DNA of 64,000 nucleotides from Chloroflexia bacterium SDU3-3 (GCA_009268125.1 WBOU01000003.1:434001-498000); one strand, 5' to 3'. Numbered from the stretch's first letter, positions 41,909-51,072 are shown. The notes: generated by a model not told the origin, from the letters alone. Made by a program: numbers and translations.

Positions 41909-44617
41909 ATGCTGCTATCCCACCGACTCCGCACCAGCGCCGCCGCCATCGCCACGCTGGGCATGCTGGCGCTGCCGCTCTCGCCGCTCGCGCCCGCGCC
42001 CGCGCAGGCCATGCCAGCCAGCCAGAGCACCCAGGAGCAGTGCCGACCCGACGGGATGTACCAGACCCCCGGCGTCAACACGCCCTACTGCCTCGCCTAC
42101 GACACCAGCGGGCGAGAGAAGCTGGGCAGCGACCACGGGCGGCGGATCATCGGCTACTTCGCCAGCTGGCGCACCGGCAAGGATGGCACCCCCGCCTTCT
42201 TGGCCAGCAACATCCCGTGGGATAAGGTCACCCACATCAACTACGCCTTCGCCAGTGTCAGCAGCCAAAACAAGATCGCGATCGGCGACACCGCCAGCGC
42301 CGACAACCCCGCCACCGGCATGACATGGCCGGGTGTGGCTGGGGCCGAGATGGACAGCGCGCTGGCCTACAAGGGCCACTTCAACCTGCTGAACAAGTAC
42401 AAGAAGCAGCACCCCAGCGTCAAGACGCTGATCTCGGTGGGCGGCTGGGCCGACACCAGCGGCTTCTACACCATGACCACATCCGACGCCAGCACGGTGA
42501 ACACCGCAGGCATCAACACCTTCGCCGACTCGGTGGTGACCTTCCTGCGCACCTACGGCTTCGACGGCGTGGATATCGACTACGAGTACCCCACATCCAT
42601 GAAAGATGCGGGCAACCCGATCGACTGGGCCACCGCCAACCCGCGCCGCGCGGTGCTGATGAAGGGCTACGTGGCCCTGATGAAGACCCTGCGCGAGAAG
42701 CTCGACGCGGCGGCGGCGCAGGATGGCAAGTACTACATGCTCACCATCGCAGCCCCCACATCCGGCTACCTGCTGCGCGGCATGGAAAACTACCAGGTCA
42801 CCCAGTACCTCGACTACATCAATCTGATGTCGTACGACCTGCACGGCGCATGGAACCAGTACGTCGGCCCCAACGCCGCGCTCTACGATCAGGGCAACGA
42901 CGGCGAGCTGGCCAGCGCCAGCATCTACACCACCCAGCAGTACGGCGGCATCGGCTACCTCAACACCGACTGGGCCTACCACTACTTCCGCGGCGCGGTG
43001 CAGTCGGGCCGCATCAACCTGGGCGTGCCCTACTACACGCGCGGCTGGAAGAACGTGAGCGGCGGCACCAACGGCCTGTGGGGCACCGCCCCTGGCAGCG
43101 GCTGCGCCACCGGCCTCAGCACCTGCGGCGACGGCGCGCGCGGCATCGACAACCTGTGGCACGACAGCAACGCCGACGGCTCGGAGATCGGCGCTGGCTC
43201 CAACCCGCTCTGGCACGCCCAGAACCTCCAGCATGGCATCACCCCTAGCTACCTGGGCGTCTACGGCCTCAACCCCAGCGCCGACCCCGAGGACAAGCTC
43301 ACCGGCAGCTACGCCCGCTACTACGACAGCGGCCTGGTGGCCCCGTGGCTCTGGAACGCCCAGAAGAAGGTCTTCATCTCCACCGAGGATGAGGAGTCGC
43401 TGGCGGCCAAGGCCCAGTATGTGATCGACAAGGGCATCGGCGGCGTGATGATCTGGGAGCTGGCGGGCGACTACGCCTACGACGCCAGCCGCAACGGCGG
43501 CAAGGGCGAGTACTTCATGGGCACCACGCTCACCAGCCTGCTCTACGACAAGTTTCGCACCGCCACACCCTACGGAGCAAAGCGGGCCAACGACACCATG
43601 CCCACCGGCACGATCAACATCAAGGCCGAGCTGGTCGAGTTCGCCCTGGGCGACAACAACTACCCGATCAATCCCAAGCTGCGGCTCACCAACAACAGCA
43701 CCATGGCCATCCCGGGCGGCAGCGAGTTCCAGTTCGACTACCCCACCACCGCCCCCAGCACCATGGCCGACCAGTCGGGCTTTGGCCTGAAGGTGATCAG
43801 CAGCGGCCACACCGGCGCGAACAAGGGCGGCCTAAAGGGCGACTTCAACCGCGTGTCGTTCACCCTGCCCTCGTGGCAGAGCATCCCGGTGGGCGGCAGC
43901 GTAGATGTGGCCCTAGTCTACTACCTGCCGATCGCCGGGCCGTCGAACTTCGTGGCCAAGGTGGGCGGCCAGAGCTACCTGTTCGCCTCCGAGTACCCCC
44001 GCACCAGCGGCGGTGCCACCACGCCCACCGCCGTGGGCACGGCCACGCCCACCAAGACCGCGGCCCCCACCGCCGTGGGCACAGCCACGCCCACCAAGAC
44101 CAGCGGGCCGACCGCCACACCCACCAAGACCGCAGCGCCCACCGCCACGCCCACCGGCAGCACTTGCACCGCCCCGGCCTGGAAAAGCGCTGATGTCTAC
44201 ACCGGCGGCGCGCAGGTGAGCCACGGCGGACACACCTGGCAGGCCCAGTGGTGGACCCAGGGCGAGGAGCCGGGCGTGACCACCAGCGGCGTGTGGCTGG
44301 ATAAGGGCGCGTGCGCCGCCACGGCCACCGCCACCACGGCGGCCACCAGCACGCCCACCAAGACAACGGCCCCCACCACGGTGGCCACCAGCACGCCCAC
44401 CAAGACCGCAGCGGCCACCAGCACGCCCACCAAGACCGCAGCGCCCACCGCCACGCCTACGGCCACAAGCTCGGTCAAGGCATGGGCCGCTGGCACCGCC
44501 TACAAGGTTGGCGACCTGGTCACCTACAGCGGCGTTACCTACCGCTGCCTCCAGGCCCACACCGCGCTGGTAGGCTGGGAGCCGCCGAACGTCCCCGCGC
44601 TCTGGCAGGCATCCTAG
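41909..44617 (+). CDS. Secreted GH18 chitinase with two CBM5/12-like modules
   Basis: A 902-residue exported enzyme. Signal peptide MLLSHRLRTSAAAIATLGML up to about residue 34 (PAQA). The GH18 barrel (about 78-560) contains HINYAFASVSS, TLISVGGWADTSGFY, the catalytic FDGVDIDYEYP (D219-x2-D222-x-D224-x-E226, E226 the proton donor), YYMLTIAAPTSG, YLDYINLMSYDLHGAWN and the closing GGVMIWELAGDY. A beta domain follows (about 595-710), then Thr/Pro linkers (TATPTKT repeats), one chitin-binding CBM5/12-like module (about 753-802, TWQAQWWTQGEEPG), a second linker and a C-terminal one (857-902, YRCLQAHTALVGWEPPN). AAGGAG supports the ATG. It degrades chitin outside the cell. Confidence 0.95.
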   Translation: MLLSHRLRTSAAAIATLGMLALPLSPLAPAPAQAMPASQSTQEQCRPDGMYQTPGVNTPYCLAYDTSGREKLGSDHGRRIIGYFASWRTGKDGTPAFLASNIPWDKVTHINYAFASVSSQNKIAIGDTASADNPATGMTWPGVAGAEMDSALAYKGHFNLLNKYKKQHPSVKTLISVGGWADTSGFYTMTTSDASTVNTAGINTFADSVVTFLRTYGFDGVDIDYEYPTSMKDAGNPIDWATANPRRAVLMKGYVALMKTLREKLDAAAAQDGKYYMLTIAAPTSGYLLRGMENYQVTQYLDYINLMSYDLHGAWNQYVGPNAALYDQGNDGELASASIYTTQQYGGIGYLNTDWAYHYFRGAVQSGRINLGVPYYTRGWKNVSGGTNGLWGTAPGSGCATGLSTCGDGARGIDNLWHDSNADGSEIGAGSNPLWHAQNLQHGITPSYLGVYGLNPSADPEDKLTGSYARYYDSGLVAPWLWNAQKKVFISTEDEESLAAKAQYVIDKGIGGVMIWELAGDYAYDASRNGGKGEYFMGTTLTSLLYDKFRTATPYGAKRANDTMPTGTINIKAELVEFALGDNNYPINPKLRLTNNSTMAIPGGSEFQFDYPTTAPSTMADQSGFGLKVISSGHTGANKGGLKGDFNRVSFTLPSWQSIPVGGSVDVALVYYLPIAGPSNFVAKVGGQSYLFASEYPRTSGGATTPTAVGTATPTKTAAPTAVGTATPTKTSGPTATPTKTAAPTATPTGSTCTAPAWKSADVYTGGAQVSHGGHTWQAQWWTQGEEPGVTTSGVWLDKGACAATATATTAATSTPTKTTAPTTVATSTPTKTAAATSTPTKTAAPTATPTATSSVKAWAAGTAYKVGDLVTYSGVTYRCLQAHTALVGWEPPNVPALWQAS

Positions 44618-44647
44618 TCCACCTCTAGAGCGCGCCATAGGGCGTAT

Positions 44648-44689
44648 GCACAGCGACGGCGCGGGATTAATCCCGCGCCGTCGCTGTGC
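44648..44689. terminator. Perfect 42-base palindrome after the chitinase gene
   Basis: Left arm 44648-44668 and right arm 44669-44689 are exact complements with no spacer, centred on GGGATTAATCCC. It lies 31 bases past the stop and probably terminates or stabilises the chitinase mRNA, though no T run follows. Confidence 0.75.
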
Positions 44690-44735
44690 GTGCATCAGCG
44701 TAACGCTGGGGGCGGGCACAGCATTCACTCCCATT

Positions 44736-44905
44736 CCCCCTCTTGGCATCTTGCTATCTTAGTGGTAGACGATTCTTGTTCCCCCTTCGTGTCTTCGCGC
44801 CTTTGTGGTAAACGGTTCTTTTGCTCCCTTGGTGTCTTGGAGTCTTGGTGGTAAACGGTTCTCGTTCTCCCCTTCGCGCCTTCGTGGTAAACGGTTCTTT
44901 CCCAG
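44736..44905 (+). repeat. Dispersed repeat family C, extended copy
   Basis: At least five units: CTTGGCATCTTGCTATCTTA, GTGGTAGACG; CTTCGTGTCTTCGCGCCTTT, GTGGTAAACGG; CTTGGTGTCTTGGAGTCTTG, GTGGTAAACGG; CCTTCGCGCCTTCGTGGTAA. The alternation of 'CTTGGTGTCTTGG' and 'CTTCGTGTCTTCG' units is well shown here. Confidence 0.85.
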
Positions 44906-44968
44906 CCCGTCGGACTGCGTGTGCGAACGTGGTACTATAGGCCAAACCTGTCGTGCCGCGAGGTCTCT

Positions 44969-45919
44969 ATGCACCACCGACTGTCACTCGAACACATCCG
45001 CGAGGCCGAAAGCATCATCGACCCCATCTTCCGCAACACCCCGCAGTACGTCGCCGAGCCGCTCGGCCAGGCGCTCGGCGCGCGGCTGCTCGTCAAGGTC
45101 GAGACCCTCAACCCCATCCGCAGCTTCAAGGGGCGCGGGGCCGCCTACTACGCCGCCAGCGCCACACCCGGCCAGCCGATCATCACCGCCAGCGCGGGGA
45201 ATTTCGGCCAGGCCATGGCCTACGCATGTCGCCAGCGCGGCATCCCGCTCACCGTCTACGCCAGCGTCAACGCCAACCCGCTCAAGGTCGAGCGCATGCG
45301 CGCCATGGGGGCCAGCGTGGTGCTGCACGGCCAAGATTTCGACGCCGCCAAGATCGAGGCCAGGCGCGTGGCCGAAACGACCGGCGCGGCTATGGTCGAG
45401 GATGGCCGCGACCCGCGCATCTCCGAGGGCGCGGGCACTATCGGCGTCGAGCTGCTGCGCTCGGTGGAGCCGTTCGACGTGCTGCTGATCGCCCTCGGCA
45501 ACGGCGCACTGCTCGGCGGCGTTGCCCGCTGGGTGCGCCACCACGCCCCCCACATCCAGATCGTGGGCGTGGCCGCCAGGGGCGCGCCCTGCATGGAGCA
45601 GTCGTGGCGCAGCGGCGCGTTGGTCGAGACGCCCAGCATCAGCACCATCGCCGATGGTATTGGCACCCGCATCCCCATCCCCGAGGCCCTGGCCGACATC
45701 TCGGGCAGCATCGACGACATCATCCTCGTCAGCGACCCCAGCATGATCGCCGCCATGCGCCTGGCCCACCGCCACCTCGGCCTGGTGCTGGAGCCATCGG
45801 GCGCGGTCGGCATCTCGGCCCTGCTGGAGCACGGCGCGCGCTTCCGGGGCAAGACCGTGGCCACCGTGCTGTGCGGTGGCAACCTCACCCCCGAGCAGAT
45901 GCAGACATGGCTCGGCTAG
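44969..45919 (+). CDS. PLP-dependent threonine dehydratase/serine racemase-like enzyme
   Basis: A 316-residue fold-type II PLP enzyme. Motifs: LVKVETLNPIRSFKGRGAAY with Schiff-base K54, SAGNFGQAMAYACRQRGIPL (substrate loop SxGN), ALGNGALLGGVARWV (phosphate-binding glycine loop) and EPSGAVGISALLEHG. It probably deaminates Thr or Ser or a related amino acid. The ATG at 44969 starts the conserved N-terminal helix; the frame runs a further 16 codons upstream through the probable -10 (TACTAT, 44932-44937). It is followed after 16 bases by the RNA methyltransferase gene. Confidence 0.88.
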   Translation: MHHRLSLEHIREAESIIDPIFRNTPQYVAEPLGQALGARLLVKVETLNPIRSFKGRGAAYYAASATPGQPIITASAGNFGQAMAYACRQRGIPLTVYASVNANPLKVERMRAMGASVVLHGQDFDAAKIEARRVAETTGAAMVEDGRDPRISEGAGTIGVELLRSVEPFDVLLIALGNGALLGGVARWVRHHAPHIQIVGVAARGAPCMEQSWRSGALVETPSISTIADGIGTRIPIPEALADISGSIDDIILVSDPSMIAAMRLAHRHLGLVLEPSGAVGISALLEHGARFRGKTVATVLCGGNLTPEQMQTWLG

Positions 45920-45935
45920 CATACAGGAAGGACGC

Positions 45936-46670
45936 ATGACCAGCGAGCTAGACAACATCGCGGTGGTGCTGATGCACACCCGCGACGTGCGCAACATCGG
46001 CGGGGCGGTGCGCGCCATGAAAAACACCGGCCTCAGCCAGCTGCGGCTGGTCGCGCCCGCGCCCTTCGCCGCCGAGGACATCACCGGCATCGCCCACCGC
46101 AGCGAGGATGTGCTGGCCAGCATGCGCGTGGTGCCTACGCTGGGCGAGGCCCTGGCCGACGCCACCTATGTGGTGGGCACCAGCGCCCGCGCCCGGGGCG
46201 ACCTGCCCGCGCGCTCCGATGTGCGCACCCTGGCCGCCGAGCTGCGCGCCCGCGCCCAGCGGGGCCGTGTGGCCCTTCTGTTCGGGCCGGAGGATAACGG
46301 GCTGGACAACGCCGCGCTCGACCGCTGCCACGCCCTGGTGCGCCTGCCGATCAACCCGGCCTACACCTCGCTCAACCTGGCCCAGGCCGTGCTGCTGCTG
46401 GGCTACGAGCTGTGGATGGCCGCGCCCGCCCAGCCCGCCCAGCCCGCCGCATCATCCCAGCCCGCCACCGCCGCCGATCTAGAGCAGTGCTTCGCCGAGG
46501 CCGAGCGGGCGCTGCAGGCCATCCAGTTCTTCAAGAGCGGCAGCGCCCCCACCATGCGCGCGCTCCGCCAGCTGCTGCAGCGCGCCGAGCCGCAGGCCCG
46601 CGAGGTGGCGCTGCTCACCGCCATCGCCCGCGAGGTGCAGGCCTTCCTGCGCCGCACAGCCAGCCAGTAG
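45936..46670 (+). CDS. SpoU/TrmH-type RNA 2'-O-methyltransferase (TrmJ-like)
   Basis: A 244-residue SPOUT enzyme. NIAVVLMHTRDVRNIGGAVR at the start, then motif 2 ALLFGPEDNGLDN and motif 3 LPINPAYTSLNLAQAVLLLG form the knotted SAM site. The arrangement with the enzyme domain first and a helical C-terminal extension (about 160-244) matches TrmJ-type tRNA (Nm32) methyltransferases, though rRNA substrates are possible. AGGAAGGA precedes the ATG. It is the second gene of a two-gene unit with the PLP enzyme; no functional link is obvious. Confidence 0.9.
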   Translation: MTSELDNIAVVLMHTRDVRNIGGAVRAMKNTGLSQLRLVAPAPFAAEDITGIAHRSEDVLASMRVVPTLGEALADATYVVGTSARARGDLPARSDVRTLAAELRARAQRGRVALLFGPEDNGLDNAALDRCHALVRLPINPAYTSLNLAQAVLLLGYELWMAAPAQPAQPAASSQPATAADLEQCFAEAERALQAIQFFKSGSAPTMRALRQLLQRAEPQAREVALLTAIAREVQAFLRRTASQ

Positions 46671-46677
46671 AAAAAAA

Positions 46678-46705
46678 GAGGCGGGGCCACCATCTGGCCC
46701 GCCTC
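46678..46705 (-). terminator. Terminator of the DUF4174/SDR operon
   Basis: GAGGCGGG and CCCGCCTC form the outer stem with CCA/TGG inside; on the minus strand TTTTTTT follows at once. It lies about 80 bases past the DUF4174 gene's stop and converges with the methyltransferase gene. Confidence 0.85.
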
Positions 46706-46786
46706 GCTCTATCCTGCTGCCGCTAGCGCTGGGATGCGCTCGCGCTTGGGGTTCGGGTGAACCCAATGGCCATCGTCGCCATAGCG

Positions 46787-47113
46787 CTAGATCGCCCGCT
46801 CCTGTATGCCAGCCACCATCGCCAGCACCCGGTCGACGCCCACCGGCGTGCGCGACACCAGCGGCGCGCTGCCATCCTTCTCCACCAGCACCACTGCAAA
46901 CGCGCCCGGCTCGATGCGGAAGCGCTCGCGGGCGCTGGCCACGTTCGGCAGCGCCCCGTCGAGGATGTGCATCACCAGCGTCTCGTGGGCGGCGAGCTCG
47001 CCCTCGCGGCCCTCCAGCATGCGCTGTTGCGAAAGAAAGTCTGGGTCATCGCCCGCCGAGGCAAACACCAGCAGCAGGCGGCTCTTCCAGCGATACTGAT
47101 CGATTTCTAGCAT
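46787..47113 (-). CDS. DUF4174 protein
   Basis: A 108-residue protein starting MLEIDQYRWKSRLLLVFASA, followed by DDPDFLSQQRMLEGREGELA, AHETLVMHILD and a C-terminal VLVEKDGSAPLVSRTPVGVD. This is the DUF4174 pattern, a thioredoxin-like fold without the CxxC pair, of unknown function and often in stress-related loci. AAGGGAGAAGG precedes the ATG. It is the third gene of a probable minus-strand operon after the SDR gene (33-base gap). Confidence 0.85.
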   Translation of the reverse strand: MLEIDQYRWKSRLLLVFASAGDDPDFLSQQRMLEGREGELAAHETLVMHILDGALPNVASARERFRIEPGAFAVVLVEKDGSAPLVSRTPVGVDRVLAMVAGIQERAI

Positions 47114-47146
47114 GTCCTTCTCCCTTTCGCGATGCGATAAAGATCA

Positions 47147-48013
47147 CTAGCCGTTCACCACGTTGCCGCCGTTGGGGTGCAGCACCTGCCCAGCCATGTA
47201 CGACGAGTCGTCCGAGGCCAGGAACACAAAGCAGTTGGCCACCTCCTCGGGCTGGCCGGGCCGCTTCATCGGCACATCCGAGCCGAAGGTGGCCACCTTC
47301 TCGGGCGGGAAGGTCGAGGGGATGAGCGGCGTCCAGATCGGGCCGGGGGCCACGGCGTTCACGCGGATGCCCTGCTCGATCAGGGCCTGCGAGAGCGAGC
47401 GCGTGAACGCCACAATCGCGCCCTTGGTCGAGGAGTAGTCCAGCAGCATGGGGCTGCCTTGGTAGGCCGTGACCGAGGTGGTGTTGATGATCGCGCTGCC
47501 TTTGCCCAGGTAGGGCAGGGCCGCCTTCACCAGGTAGAACATGCCAAAAATATTGGTGCGGAACGTCCGCTCAAGCTGCTCGGATGTGATGTCGGCGATG
47601 CTCTTCTGGGGGTGCTGCTCGGCGGCGTTGTTCACCACCACATCGATCCGCCCAAGCTCGGCCACGGCGCGCTCCACCACCTGCGCGCAGAACGACTCGT
47701 CGCCGATGTCGCCCGCCAGCAGCATGGCCCGCCGCCCGTACTGCTCGACCATCCGCTGGGTCTCCTGGGCGTCGTCGTGCTCCTCGCGGTACACGATCAC
47801 GCTGTCGGCGCCCTCTTTGGCAAAGGCCACCGCCACCGCCCGCCCGATGCCGCTGTCGCCGCCGGTGATCAGGGCCACCTTATCGCGCAGCTTGCCGCTG
47901 CCCTGGTAGCGCTGGTCGTCGGCGTTGGGGCGGGGCGTCATCTCGCTTTCGCGGCCAGGGCGCTGCGACTGCTGCTGCGCTGGCAGGGTCTGCTTTGATT
48001 TCTGCTCAGACAT
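47147..48013 (-). CDS. Short-chain dehydrogenase/reductase (YghA/YhdF-like)
   Basis: A 288-residue SDR. After a polar N-terminal extension (about 40 residues, rich in Q, K, R and P, typical of the general-stress YghA/YhdF subgroup) comes the nucleotide-binding ALITGGDSGIGRAVAVAFAK, DVVVNNAAEQHPQ, the catalytic Ser region INTTSVTAYQGSP and YSSTK (Tyr and Lys). C-terminal SYMAGQVLHPNGGNVVNG is also typical. It likely reduces small carbonyl compounds with NAD(P)H in the cytoplasm. AAGGAG precedes the ATG. It is co-directional with its neighbours on both sides. Confidence 0.92.
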   Translation of the reverse strand: MSEQKSKQTLPAQQQSQRPGRESEMTPRPNADDQRYQGSGKLRDKVALITGGDSGIGRAVAVAFAKEGADSVIVYREEHDDAQETQRMVEQYGRRAMLLAGDIGDESFCAQVVERAVAELGRIDVVVNNAAEQHPQKSIADITSEQLERTFRTNIFGMFYLVKAALPYLGKGSAIINTTSVTAYQGSPMLLDYSSTKGAIVAFTRSLSQALIEQGIRVNAVAPGPIWTPLIPSTFPPEKVATFGSDVPMKRPGQPEEVANCFVFLASDDSSYMAGQVLHPNGGNVVNG

Positions 48014-48104
48014 GGCGCGCTCTCCTTCAGCATATTGCTTTCTTCCGGCAGCTACTGCAACGACTATGCCAGCAGCGCAGCAATATCGCCAAGGATCAGG
48101 GCAG

Positions 48105-48560
48105 CTAGCGCACCTTCTCCAGCAGCTCGTGGATGCGGTCGTGGGTGGCGATGGTGAAGGCCACGCTGTTCAGCGCGTAGGGGGCCACCTCCTCGGGCTG
48201 CAGCGAGCAGAGGAAGTGGTTGCCGCCGCCGTTCAGGGCCTCGTGCTCCGACTCGCTCATGCAGAAGGCCGTGAAATTGCCCATAATGTAGCGCGGCAGC
48301 TGGAACGGCGCGCTGGCGTGCGGCGGCACGCTCACCCACTGGGCGATCTTGGGGATAGTGAAGACCATCGGCTCGCTGCTGGTGTTGCGCAACGTGATCA
48401 GCGGCTCGCGGGTGGGCGGCAGCGTGAAGCTGGCCTCCGCGCAGCCCGACTCGCTCAGGGTGATATCGGCGGGGGCGGACGAGAGCACATAGCTGGTGCC
48501 CACAAATGCCGTGGCGGCGATCGCCAGCGCTGCGACGGCGGTGATCAAAATCTTGCGCAT
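48105..48560 (-). CDS. Secreted protein with cupredoxin-like beta domain, 151 aa
   Basis: A signal peptide, MRKILITAVAALAIAATAFV, is followed by a beta-rich domain with the order SGCAEASFTLPPTREPLITL, NTSSEPMVFTIPKIAQWVSV and MGNFTAFCMSESEHEAL. The pattern 'asx-turn, IP/VPPHASAPFQLP, FxxFC' recalls cupredoxin-like domains (Cys, Met and His are present), but the ligand set is not certain. GAAGGAG lies before the ATG. It heads the operon with the SDR and DUF4174 genes, so a stress or metal-related envelope role is a reasonable guess only. Confidence 0.72.
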   Translation of the reverse strand: MRKILITAVAALAIAATAFVGTSYVLSSAPADITLSESGCAEASFTLPPTREPLITLRNTSSEPMVFTIPKIAQWVSVPPHASAPFQLPRYIMGNFTAFCMSESEHEALNGGGNHFLCSLQPEEVAPYALNSVAFTIATHDRIHELLEKVR

Positions 48561-48697
48561 GGTCGCTCCTTCTCTGCGCCCCTAGTATAGCCGCTCGGGG
48601 CATCCACATCCAGCCCCCATGCGTAGCATCATACACGCCGAGGCGGTGGCCAACGCCCTCGGGTTCCCAACACGACACACAAAAAGGACACTCGCCA

Positions 48698-50101
48698 ATG
48701 CGTGCGATCATTGCTGGGGCCGGACCAGCCGGCTTTGCGGTGGCCAAGTGGCTTACCGACCGTGGGTTTCAGGTGGTGCTGCTGGAGAAGCGCGACGTTC
48801 CAGGCGGCAAGGTCTCGGCCTGGCGCGATGCCGACGGCGACTGGGTCGAGAGCGGGCTGCACGTGTTCTTCGGGGCCTACCAGAACCTGCTGGGCTTCCT
48901 AGAGGAGTGCGGCCTGGGCGACAGCTTCGACTGGAAGCCCTCGGAGATGATCTTCGCCTCGCCCGAGCACGGGCGCACCGGCATCCGCTTCGTGCCCAGC
49001 CTGCCGCCGCCGCTCAACGGCCTGGCGGGCGTGGCCGCCACCAAGCTCCTCTCGTGGCCCGACAAGCTGCGCATGGCCCTGGGCCTGCTGCGCCCGATCT
49101 TCGGCTCGCAGGCCTACATCGACGCGCAGGACGAGCAGACCTACAGCGCCTGGCACCTGCGCCACGGCATGGGCCAGCGCTCGCTGCGCGGCATCATGGA
49201 CACCATGGCGCTGGCGCTGAACTTCCAGAATGCCGACAATGTCTCGGCCAAGCTGCCGCTCACCGCCATGCTGCACTTCGCCCAGGAGCCAGGGGCCGCC
49301 CGCATGGCGCTGGTGAAAGGCTCGCCCCACGAGCGGCTGTGGCTGCCGCTGATCGAGCAGCTGCGCCAGCGCGGCGCGGAGATCCGTCTGGGCGCGCGCG
49401 TGCGCGAGATCCAGTACGACGCGGCCAGCGACAGGGTGGCCGGGTTCCTGATGGAGGACGGCGAGCTGCTCACAGGCGACGTGTACATTTCGGCCATGCC
49501 GGTGCACAGTCTGCGCAAGGCCCTGCCCGCTGTCCTGAAGGAGCAGCCGTTCTTCGGCGATCTGCGCCACCTAAAGGGCCAGCCCGTGATCACCGCCCAG
49601 CTGTTCTTCGACCGCATGGTCACGGATGAGCGCAACCTGATCTTCAGCGCGGGCACCCGCCTGAGCGTCTACGCCGACATGCCGCTGGTTGCGCCCGACT
49701 ACAACCATGGCAAAGGCTCCATGATCGAGCTGGTGGTAGCCCCCGCCGCCGACATCATCGGCCTAGAGGACGAAGCCGTGGTGCAGATCATCCTAGATGA
49801 GTTCTACAAGCTGCACCCCGCCGCCCGCGAGGCCACGCTGCGCAAGTACACGCTGGTGCGCATCCCCAACTCGGTCTACCAGGCCCGCCCAGGGGTGGAC
49901 AAGTACCGCCCCGACCAGGCCACGCCCGTGCCCAACCTGTTCCTGGCGGGCGACTTCACCCAGCAGGAGTTTCTGGCCTCGATCGAGGGGGCCATCCGCA
50001 GCGCCAAGCGCTGCGTGCAGCGGATCGACCGCGCCGTGGCCCAGGGCCAGATCGCGCCGCCGCAGGCCGAGCAGATGGTGTACAATCATGTCACGCCGTA
50101 G
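48698..50101 (+). CDS. Plant-type phytoene/zeta-carotene desaturase-like FAD oxidoreductase (CrtP-like)
   Basis: A 467-residue flavoprotein. The dinucleotide motif IIAGAGPAGFAVAKWLTDRG and DVPGGKVSAWRDADGDWVES, GLHVFFGAYQNLL are strongly characteristic of the CrtP/PDS-ZDS branch, distinct from CrtI. A C-terminal NLFLAGDFTQQEFLASIEGA closes the FAD site. It should desaturate 15-cis-phytoene or a related isoprenoid at the membrane. AAAGGA lies 12 bases before the ATG. It is followed after 50 bases by a pseudokinase gene and then by crtI, all in the same direction. Confidence 0.87.
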   Translation: MRAIIAGAGPAGFAVAKWLTDRGFQVVLLEKRDVPGGKVSAWRDADGDWVESGLHVFFGAYQNLLGFLEECGLGDSFDWKPSEMIFASPEHGRTGIRFVPSLPPPLNGLAGVAATKLLSWPDKLRMALGLLRPIFGSQAYIDAQDEQTYSAWHLRHGMGQRSLRGIMDTMALALNFQNADNVSAKLPLTAMLHFAQEPGAARMALVKGSPHERLWLPLIEQLRQRGAEIRLGARVREIQYDAASDRVAGFLMEDGELLTGDVYISAMPVHSLRKALPAVLKEQPFFGDLRHLKGQPVITAQLFFDRMVTDERNLIFSAGTRLSVYADMPLVAPDYNHGKGSMIELVVAPAADIIGLEDEAVVQIILDEFYKLHPAAREATLRKYTLVRIPNSVYQARPGVDKYRPDQATPVPNLFLAGDFTQQEFLASIEGAIRSAKRCVQRIDRAVAQGQIAPPQAEQMVYNHVTP

Positions 50102-50151
50102 CCCAAGCGCTTGGCGCGGGTTCCCTGTCGCAGAGCAGAAGGCAGGAGATC

Positions 50152-51072
50152 ATGCAGCCCGAAACCCTCCTCAACCAGCGCTACCACGTGACTGAGACCA
50201 TCGAGACAAGGCCCGACGCGCAGCTGCTGCGCGCCAGCGACACTCAGCGCCAGCAAGGGGTGCTGATCGAGCTGGCCGCGCTGGCCCCGCCCGCCCGCGA
50301 GGCGATGGCCGCGCTGGCCCGCCAGATCGCCGGGGCGCAGCACCCGCTGCTGCTGCCCCTGATCGACCACTTCGCCACCGAGGGCGGCTACGCTCTGGTC
50401 TGCCCCGACCTGGGAGAGGCAGTGGAGCCGCAGCAGCTGCCCGAGCGCGAGGCGCTGGGCCAGATGGCCGTGCTGCTCGACCTGGTCGAGCAGTTCCACA
50501 CCAGCGCGCCGCCGATCTGCATCGGCGCGGTTGGCCCCAGCGACCTGCGGGCCGACGCCCAGAGCTGGCAGATCACGCCCTTCCCGTTCGCGCGCATGGT
50601 CGGCGACGCGCCGTCGCCTTTCCAGGCCCCCGAGCTGGCCGCGCCAGGCTCCGAGCCGACGCCTGCCAGCGACACCTACGCGCTCTGCGCCCTGCTGCTG
50701 CACGCGCTCACCGGGGCCGCGCCCGCCGCCCAGCCCCAGCGCAGCGCCGACGACGCCAGACTGCCCGGCATCCGCTCGAAGCTGCTGGCGCGGCTGCTGG
50801 CGCGCGGCCTTCAGGAGCGGGCGGCCAACCGCTACCAGCGAGCGGGCGAGCTGCGTCGCGCCATCGAGACAGTGCGCCTGATGGAGGGCGAGTCGCTGGG
50901 GCTGGGGCCGGATGCCCTGCCCGCCGCGCCGCCGCCCCAGGCCCTGCCCGAGCAGGACATCCGCATCGGGGCGGGCTGCTGGCTGACCATGGGCGCTGCC
51001 GCGCTGCTGCTGATCGTGCTGGCCATCGTGCTGGTGCTCTTCCTCAGCGGCGGGCTGCGCCTGCCCACCTAG
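50152..51072 (+). CDS. Membrane-anchored pseudokinase
   Basis: A 306-residue protein with the fold order of a serine/threonine kinase but without the catalytic residues. LLNQRYHVTETIETRPDAQL stands where the glycine loop begins; VGPSDLRADAQSWQITPF replaces the HRD and DFG regions; FQAPELA (158-164) matches the APE motif and SDTYALCALLLHALTG (173-188) helix F. A C-terminal transmembrane helix (about 276-302, LTMGAAALLLIVLAIVLVLF) anchors it with the domain in the cytoplasm. It lies between two carotenoid desaturase genes (50 and 71-base gaps). CAGGAG precedes the ATG. It may be a scaffold or regulator; not known. Confidence 0.82.
   Translation: MQPETLLNQRYHVTETIETRPDAQLLRASDTQRQQGVLIELAALAPPAREAMAALARQIAGAQHPLLLPLIDHFATEGGYALVCPDLGEAVEPQQLPEREALGQMAVLLDLVEQFHTSAPPICIGAVGPSDLRADAQSWQITPFPFARMVGDAPSPFQAPELAAPGSEPTPASDTYALCALLLHALTGAAPAAQPQRSADDARLPGIRSKLLARLLARGLQERAANRYQRAGELRRAIETVRLMEGESLGLGPDALPAAPPPQALPEQDIRIGAGCWLTMGAAALLLIVLAIVLVLFLSGGLRLPT

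Noticed and set aside
41915-43810. 631-codon minus-strand open frame
   Set aside because: It is antisense to the GH18 chitinase catalytic domain.
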